64,000 nucleotides of DNA from Ctenosaura bakeri. Lineage: Eukaryota > Chordata > Lepidosauria > Squamata > Iguanidae. The stretch spans positions 62,001-126,000 of the forward strand of contig CAOLHI010000558.1 in NCBI GenBank assembly GCA_948474755.1. The letters are read 5' to 3'. The notes beneath the pieces are model-generated. The model did no database searches and was not told the DNA's origin. It worked only from the letters and a program-made list of their open reading frames with translations. Every line of letters starts with the position of its first letter. Positions within the stretch are counted from its first letter, which is position 1. Shown piece after piece: positions 57,216-64,000 of this stretch. A program made the position numbers and the translations under genes.

Positions 57216-57679
57216 TAAGTGGCGGTAGTAAATGTTATCTGGAGGATGTAGAATAATTAAGACCAATGCCTTCAATAACTATTGCCCATACATAACATCA
57301 GAACTACACCATATTCCTGATCAGGAAATACGCTTCCTTTAGTTCTACAAATTATATCCGAAAGTGGAACACTGAAACAATGTATTCATGTGTTGGAAAA
57401 GCTGCAAAAAGTTGGAGGAAATTACGAAATTATTCCAAGATATTATCTCCTTTGTGCTGAAACTGATTAAATTAAAAACTTCTTTATGTGTGATTGTTTA
57501 GTCTTAGAAGTTTGAAAAGTTCAGAGTTCATACTAGGTCCTCTCAACCTGACACTTCCCAAGCCAAAAATACAATTATGTTGTATTTGACCTAGATGATT
57601 ACAAATTGTGCAGGTCTGAATTGTATTGCTTCTGTCTTTGAGCCATTTGGTAAAGTTGAACCATTCCTTTTCTTAACTC

Positions 57680-60330
57680 TTGTTATTGTTGTGTGCCTTC
57701 AAGTCATTTCTGACTTACAGTGACCCTAAGACATGAACCTCTTTCATGAAATTTTCTTGGCAAGATTTATTCGGAGGAGGCAGTCAAACTCTGCCAAGAC
57801 AGCAAGGTCCAGCAAGTTTCTTGCTTGTCTTGCAGACAACTTCATGGTCCAGAAGGTGGAAGAGGCCACAAGGGGATCAAATATTCTAGATCTGGTCTTG
57901 ACCAACAGGGATGACCTTGTGAATGAGGTAGAAGTGGTTGGATCTTTAGGGGGGAGTGACCATGCCCTGTTGGAATTTAGCATTCAGTGGGAAGGAGAAG
58001 ATAAGGGTAGCCAGACACTCGTCTTAGATTTTAAAAAAGCGGACTTCGTAAACTTAGGGAGCTGCTGGCTGGAATTCCGTGGTCAGGAATAGTGAAAGGG
58101 AAAGGAGTTCAGGAGGCATGGGAGTTCCTTAAAAAGGAGATACTGACGGCACAGTCTAAAACTGTGCCAATAAGGAGGAAAAATGGAAGGCATCTGAAGA
58201 AACCAGAATGGTTGACTAAAGAACTCTCAACTGAGCTAAGAGTTAAGAGAAACACGTATAGGAAATGGAAGAAGGGGGAAACCACCAAAGAAGAATTTAA
58301 GCAAGTAGCCAGGAGATGTAGGGAGGAGGTCAGAAAGGCTAAAGCACAGAACGAACTTAGGCTGGCCAGAGACATTAAAAACAATAAAAAGGGTTTTTTT
58401 AAATATGTCCGCAGCAAAAGGAAAAAGAAGGAGACAGTAGGGTCGCTACGCAGAGAAGATGGCGAATTACTCACAGGGGGGAGAGAAAAGGCAGAGCTAC
58501 TTAACACCTTCTTTGCCTCCGTATTTTCCAGAAGGATACAAGCACTCAACCTGGCGGTAGGGGAGCAGGGGAGGAAGCAGAGGAAATGAGGCACTTAATA
58601 AGTAGAGAGGTGGTACAGGAATACCTGGCCGCATTGGATGAATTCAAGTCTCCAGGGCCAGATGAATTGCATCCTAGGATATTAAAAGAGCTGGCAGAGG
58701 TCATTTCGGAACCGCTTGCTATAATTTTTGAGAAATCTTGGAGGACAGGAGAAGTTCCAGCAGATTGGAAGAGAGCAAATGTTATCCCCATCTTCAAGAA
58801 GGGAAAAAAAGAGGACCCAAATAATTATCGCCCAGTCAGCCTGACATCGGTACCCGGAAAGATCCTGGAGCAGATCATTAAGCGTTCAGTTTCTAATCAT
58901 TTAGAAAACAACGCAATAATCACGAGAAGTCAACATGGATTTCTCAAAAATAAGTCATGCCAGACTAATCTGATCTCTTTTTATGATAGAGTTACTAGCT
59001 TGATAGATGAAGGGAATGCTGTGGATGTAGCATATCTCGATTTCAGTAAGGCCTTTGACAAAGTTCCCCATGACATTCTTGCATCGAAGCTAGTAAAATG
59101 TGGGCTAGACAGGGCTACTGTTAATTGGATATGTAATTGGTTGACCGACCGAACCCAAAGGGTGATCACGAATGGCTGCTTTTCATCCTGGAGAGAAGTG
59201 ACTAGTGGGGTGCCACAAGGTTCTGTCCTGGGCCCAGTGCTGTTCAATATTTTTATCAATGACTTAGATGAAGGAATAGAGGGCATGCTCATCAAATTTG
59301 CAGATGACACCAAATTGGGAGGGGTTGCTAATACGCCAGAGGACAGGATCAAAATTCAAAATGACCTGGATAGATTGGAGAGCTGGGCCAGGGCGAACAA
59401 AATGAAATTCAACAGAGAGAAATGTAAGGTCCTACACTTAGGCAGAAATAATGGAATACAGAAATATAGGATGGGGGACACGTGGCTGGATAGCAGTACG
59501 TGTGAAAGGGATCTAGGAGTCTCATAGACCACAAGCTGAACATGAGTCAGCAGTGTGATGCGGCAGCCAAGAAAGCCAATGCAATTCTCGGCTGCATCAA
59601 CAGGAGTATGGTGTCTAGATCGAGGGAGGTACTGGTACCACTCTACTCTGCTTTGGTTAGACCCCATCTTGAATACTGTGTCCAGTTCTGGGCACCCCAA
59701 TTCAAGAAGGATATTGACAAGCTGGAGCAAGTCCAGAGGAGGGTGACCAAAATGGTGAGAGGCCTGGAAAACATGCCCTATGAGGATAGACTGAGAGAGC
59801 TGGGTATGTTTAGTCTGCAGAAAAGGAGGTTAAGAGGGGACATGATAGCCATGTTTAAATATTTGAAGGGATGCCACGTAGAGGAAGGAGGGGGCTTGTT
59901 TTCTGCTGCTCCAGAAACCAGGACAAGGAGCAATGGATTCAAGCTGCAGGAAAGGAGATTCCACCTGAACCTCAGGAAGAACTTCCTGACAGTCAGGGCT
60001 GTCCGGCAGTGGAATCTGCTGCCTCGGAGAGTAGTGGAGTCTCCTACCTTGGAGGTTTTTAAGCAGAGGCTTGATGGCCATCTGTCGGGAGTGCTTTGAG
60101 GGTGTTCCTGCATGACAGGGAGTTGGACTGGATGGCCCGTGTGGTCTCTTCCAACTCTACATTTCTATGATTCTATGATTCTATGAGGTTTGCCTTTATC
60201 TTCCTCTGAGGCTGGGAATTAGTGACTTGCCCAAGATCATTCCATGAATTTCCGTGGCTGAGTAGGGATCTCACCCTGGTCTCTGAAGTCGTAGTCCAGT
60301 GCTCAAACTACCACACCACATTGGCTCTCT
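57680..60330 (-). mobile_element. tRNA-derived SINE split by a CR1 insertion
   Basis: 57680-57780 is the SINE 3' half in reverse (tgttgtgtgccttcaagtcatttctgacttac...caagatttattcggagg). 60187-60330 is the rest (tttgcctttatcttcctctgagg... to the head agtccagtgctcaaactaccacac). The CR1 lies between. Confidence 0.9.
57781..60184 (+). pseudogene. CR1 LINE, 5'-truncated, ORF2 from endonuclease C-terminus to 3' end
   Basis: The first part (57780-58090) encodes the end of the CR1 endonuclease (NILDLVLTNRDDLV, GSDHALLEFSI). Then comes the linker, followed by the RT (58586-59527) with [62 protein letters not shown] and the catalytic FADDTKLGG (about 59297). The C-terminal region (59542-60099) has [20 protein letters not shown] and [21 protein letters not shown], the conserved CR1 end. 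It closes with ATTCTATG repeats, the CR1 tail. Frame breaks occur near 58090, 58575 and 59525 (the last is a one-base loss); the rest is open, so the copy is fairly young. GAGG may be a short target duplication. Confidence 0.95.
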
Positions 60331-61084
60331 TTTCTGGCTGGATGTGAAATGAAAAACAGAAATTCCACATAGTGTGTAATATAATGCCCTGTTGTCTATA
60401 AACATCATACCCATGGCCAGAAATATTCAAAGGGAAATTCAAAGATTATCATTCAGCATTAATCCCGCAAAAGCCATGAAGATGAAGCCATTAAAAAGCA
60501 GAACCTGAATGATGCAGGATCCCTTAAATGAAAGTCTTAGCAGAAATTTACTTATAAAAGCTGGGCAGGCTGATGTTGCAACTGGATTTTATTACAAAAA
60601 TTAATTAATGAATTGGCACAAATCAGGGATGAAATGCACCAGGAGAATTGCATAGAACTGCATTAAAAGTAACCACTGGATACCCAAAAGAAACCATAGT
60701 GTTTATTAACAATATAAAACAATAATCTGAAGAAGAGAAGGTATGCCTGTGTTGTCTTGCTGATCTATTTTCTATGTGTTCATCAGTCACTGTCTGGATC
60801 AACTTGCTCCAAGCTCAGTCAAGAACCCCCTTTTGCCAATTTGTGAGAATGTGGCAGGGGCCAGCCTATGAAGAGCCATCCCCAGAGTTCCAGGGCAACT
60901 GCCTCCTCCCACTTCGAAGTCCTTATTATCCCCCAGTTATTGCACTGGTCTTCCCTCTCTCAGCTTACTGCCTGGCGGTTGTGACATAAGCAACTGTTCC
61001 TGTTCCTAGCCATTCTTCGAGGAAAATACAGTCTAACACGCAGCACCTTCAAACCCCCGCCCCCTTAGAGAAAGCAATAGTAAT
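60331..61084. other. No gene recognised
   Basis: Unique sequence; the open frame 60774-60989 has no motif. Confidence 0.5.
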
Positions 61085-61312
61085 AGCATGTGTATTGCTA
61101 TGCCACTTATCAGCTAAGTGCTCTCTAAGTGATTTACACCGTATAAGCTAATTGCTCCCAACAAGCCAGGTAGTCATTTTACCAACCTGCAGAACGATGG
61201 AAGCCTGACTCAAACTGGAGCCCAGCAGGATCTAACTCACAACCTTGTGGCCGCAGTATCGGCATTTAACCATTGCTCCACCAGGGCTCTTGTTGCAATG
61301 CTGCAATGAAAA
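61085..61312 (-). mobile_element. Second SINE type, tRNA-like head
   Basis: On the minus strand the head reads agccctggtggagcaatggtt with B-box-like gagttagatcc (about 61231). The body includes ggttggtaaaatgactacct and a tail cttagagagcacttagctgataag followed by attactattg repeats. This differs from the BovB-tailed SINE. I do not name the family. Confidence 0.6.
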
Positions 61313-61321
61313 GCACCCAGG

Positions 61322-62219
61322 TGTTACCCTGATTTCTGGGGGTCCCGGAAGGGACACCTAAGTGCACTCCAAATATTACTAAGTTGGAGGAATTAGCAAG
61401 GAGCACAAGCTAGCAATACGAGAGGCAGGGTAATGTAGCAAGATCTTTAACCCTATGTTTATGCGATCGGGCCGCGACAAGAACTAGACAAGTTGGTCAA
61501 TTAAAAGATTTTATTAAATTTTCCTTAATTAAGTGAACAACGACACACGCACTCATTCAAGAACTATAGAAGCAGAAAGTGAGGGAAATTGATAGGGGTT
61601 TTCAGAGGGCTTCTGGGGTGATACTCCACCTGATCCTGCAGTCCAGTAAAAGAGAAGATAGAGATCGAGGCTTGGGTTCGTGGTTTCCCAGCACGTGGAG
61701 GCTGAGGGGAGGCTTGCTGAACCGAGCGGCAGCAGTTTGGGATGCAAAGCACGAGCATTCTGACAAGGACCTCAAACTTGGGGTTTTTATAGGGAGGATT
61801 ATACCTGGAGGCTGGCCCTCTCCAGAGGAGACCAATAGGATTTTTAGTGGAGACAAAGTCTCCGAAAGGTCAAAATTAGAATTGATGAGATTTGACCAGC
61901 ACTGCCAATTGTTAGAACAGTATGTAGATGAGGAGTGCTTAGTGTTTGTATAGAGCAAGCAGTTCGGGGCTGACAGCCTTTGCATTTGCTTAATGATCGG
62001 CTGTGTCTGGGGGCACTACTGGCTGTGCGACAGATAGTTGTTTACTGGCCTAGACCTAGCGTGCATAACTAAGGCCATGCGGCCGTTCCTGCCTACACAG
62101 GCTTTCCGTGACCCGTTCAGACGCGTGGAGTTCATTTTATGGAGTGCCACATGGAAATATTAACCATAACCAGTATGAAATTGTAGACCTCGGGCTGGGG
62201 CCAGATAACCACAGTAGCA
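61322..62219 (-). mobile_element. Solo LTR, family A, copy 4
   Basis: CAGG flanks both ends (61318-61321 and 62220-62223). On the minus strand it begins TGCTACTGTGGTTATCTGG and ends CCAGAAATCAGGGTAACA. A TATA box (cctataaaaacccc) lies near 61785 and a polyadenylation signal (aataaaatctttt) near 61510 in that orientation, about 275 bp apart. This is the best preserved copy of the family. Confidence 0.9.
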
Positions 62220-62223
62220 CAGG

Positions 62224-62638
62224 GAAGGTGAAAAACATGCTGCAATGACATGGAAAAGAATCCTTTCTAGTTCCATAAAGTGTCCATCTAAAGCCCAGGG
62301 ATACCAAGCCATTGGTGAGGGCAGGGAGTGGAATGGTGTACCATATCTGGCCAAGGAAAGAGCTCAGACCAATACATGGCCAGAAAGTCTCATGAGACCA
62401 AGAAGATCACAAGATCTTCTTAGCCTCATGGATTCAGCTGATTTCTGAAAACTAAGGGTCCTCCCAAATCCCTCAAAGAGGACAGTGGCAACCATCACAA
62501 GATTTCTTCCCCAATGTGTGCTCCCCAGCCATTGGCTCAGTTCCAGCTGTCCTTGCTGCAAAGGAGTCCCCTAGGTAAGATGCGTTCAGTGTGGGGGCAA
62601 GCTTTGGATTGTTATGACTTGACAGTGATGTCATCTGA
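62224..62638. other. No recognisable feature
   Basis: Unique sequence with no coding motif. Confidence 0.5.
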
Positions 62639-62839
62639 GGCCCTTTCTGCACTACACTGTTATAGTGCAATTATTCTACTTTCAACAGCCTATGAATCCT
62701 GGGGTTAGCAGTTTAGGGAGGGGGCTTTAGAATTCTCAGCCAGAGAGCTCTTTGGCCTCAGTAAACTACAAATCCCAGAATTCCACAGGAGGTTGAAAGT
62801 GGAATAAGAGCACTATAAGAATGTAGGGTGGAAATGCCC
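62639..62839. mobile_element. Palindromic MITE, complete
   Basis: GGCCCTTTCTGCACTACACTG pairs with ...tgtagggtgGAAATGCCC. The central ctcagccagagagctctttggcctcagt is present. Flanks are TGA and TCA. Confidence 0.88.
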
Positions 62840-62842
62840 TCA

Positions 62843-64000
62843 GTGTGCCATTAAAAGTGAGTGAACAGAGGATGACACATACTGACAGCTATCAGGCCTC
62901 AGTTTAAAAATGGCACACTATTTTCTTACCGCCACTCTTACATTTTCTTACAATCTGGTATTATACACTATGGCTAAGACCCTGCATCAGAGGCTACAAC
63001 ATGTAACTTTATGATGATGGAGCTATGCCAATGACACAATACACATGCTAGTGAACTGCAATGATGCCCAATAGGGCACCACACAAGACATCCCTTTGCA
63101 TAGAAGGGCATGTTGTACATCAGGATACATTATGCAGTGACCACGCTGCTGGCTCTGCCTGTATAATGGTTCTGATACCTAGGTCTCTGCTCCCCTCCTG
63201 CGAATACAGACATTGTTCAATGGCACAATTCAACTTTACACAGTCGTAGGTCAGTTTATGATGATGCAATTTCCCAACAGGATGTCAGCCTCCATTTTTT
63301 TTTCCTGGACAGAGCATTCTTATTGTGAAATAATTAAATGCTGGGAAAAGGTTTCCTTCTGTCTACCATTTCTTATGTGCGGCACCAAATTCCTAACATT
63401 AACTTATTCCCTTCAGAGGCACAGGGCCGAATCTGTCTAATGGATCTTTCCACACAAATTGGACTTATATGGCTCTATTTTTCCCATGGGGGATTACTGC
63501 TGGGCTGTGATCATTTTGTTTGTGTCCTTTATCTATTATTTACATTTCAACAACATTCTCTTTCCTCCCTGCCCCCACCAAATTGTATAGTTATTCCTGG
63601 CATCAATAAAAGGATTTAGTCCAGATAATAAATGACCAATTACTGTATACTGTCAGAGCCAATATGTTGCAGAAACATATGCTGGATGTGGTGTGTGTTG
63701 TCCTTTAGAGTCAGAGTTTTCTGGCACAAACGAAACAGTAATATAAATGATCACATCTGTTCATAGAAGTACACTAACATGATTCAATACTCTGTTAAAA
63801 CACACACACACACACAAAATTTGTTTCTACATTTTCCAAAAATCTGAAAAAAAAGAAAAGAAAGGTGTCAAAGCATTCCAGTATTTCAGGAAAATGCTAG
63901 ATAACAGATTAGTTCACATAAGTTAAAAATTAGGGGAATTTTATGTAATTCGAGTTCCTGAGTCTTAAACTCTGGCCCTCTTTTCCAGTTATAACGGCAA
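62843..64000. other. No gene recognised; (CA)n at 63800-63816
   Basis: Unique sequence to the end of the window with one short (CA)n run. Open frames 63213-63440 and 63338-63619 have no motif. Confidence 0.5.

Noticed and set aside
49451..62219. Two same-orientation LTRs of one family as the ends of a 12-kb provirus
   Set aside because: The interval holds L2, CR1, SINEs and unique DNA but no gag, pol or env remnants, and each LTR has its own target duplication (CATG/TATG and CAGG).

Overview
This looks like intergenic or intronic DNA from a squamate reptile, probably a lizard. The evidence is the mix of repeats: CR1, L1, L2 and RTE/BovB LINEs, tRNA-derived SINEs whose 3' part resembles BovB, a DIRS-type retrotransposon, Helitrons, palindromic DNA-transposon MITEs, several solo LTRs and long GATA microsatellites. 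I could not recognise a host protein-coding gene, an exon series, a tRNA, rRNA or ncRNA gene, or a CRISPR array. All credible coding sequence belongs to mobile elements, and every copy is broken or truncated.

Layout. 1-11.6 kb: mostly unique sequence with short SINE, MITE and LINE fragments and two non-autonomous Helitrons (4497-4963, 8739-9141). 11.6-16.6 kb: one nearly full-length, heavily mutated L1 on the minus strand with ORF1 and ORF2 remnants. 16.6-25 kb: long unique stretches, a Tc1/mariner-like foldback element carrying an insertion (20517-21550), a TIR element with two more copies downstream, and a solo LTR with a clean 5-bp duplication (22936-23457). 25-33 kb: BovB tail, a hAT element with a perfect 8-bp duplication (25625-26461), a complete Helitron with canonical ends (29712-30202), and L1, L2 and CR1 fragments.

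33661-40409 is the main feature: a DIRS1-like tyrosine-recombinase retrotransposon on the minus strand. It has gag, RT/RNase H and recombinase modules, inverted terminal repeats and an internal complementary region matching both ends. Its gag is split by a solo LTR (38420-39039). Its other lesions are in-frame stops in gag and recombinase and a frameshift in RNase H.

40.4-64 kb is dominated by solo LTRs. One (40719-41297) has a 5-bp duplication and carries a minisatellite. Four belong to one family with 4-bp duplications (42896-43635, 45551-46376, 49451-50358, 61322-62219). Between them lie palindromic MITEs, an L2 tail with an unusual AAT/TTA mirrored microsatellite, and a 2.4-kb CR1 inserted into an older SINE (57781-60184).

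The elements form datable nests: MITE inside LTR, MITE inside TIR element, LTR inside DIRS, CR1 inside SINE, and MITE fragment carried by a Helitron family. I found no convincing new functional system. The most unusual items are the DIRS end architecture, the small TIR families, and the MITE fragment carried by the Helitrons. All family names come from reading sequence and remembered family hallmarks, not from a database search.
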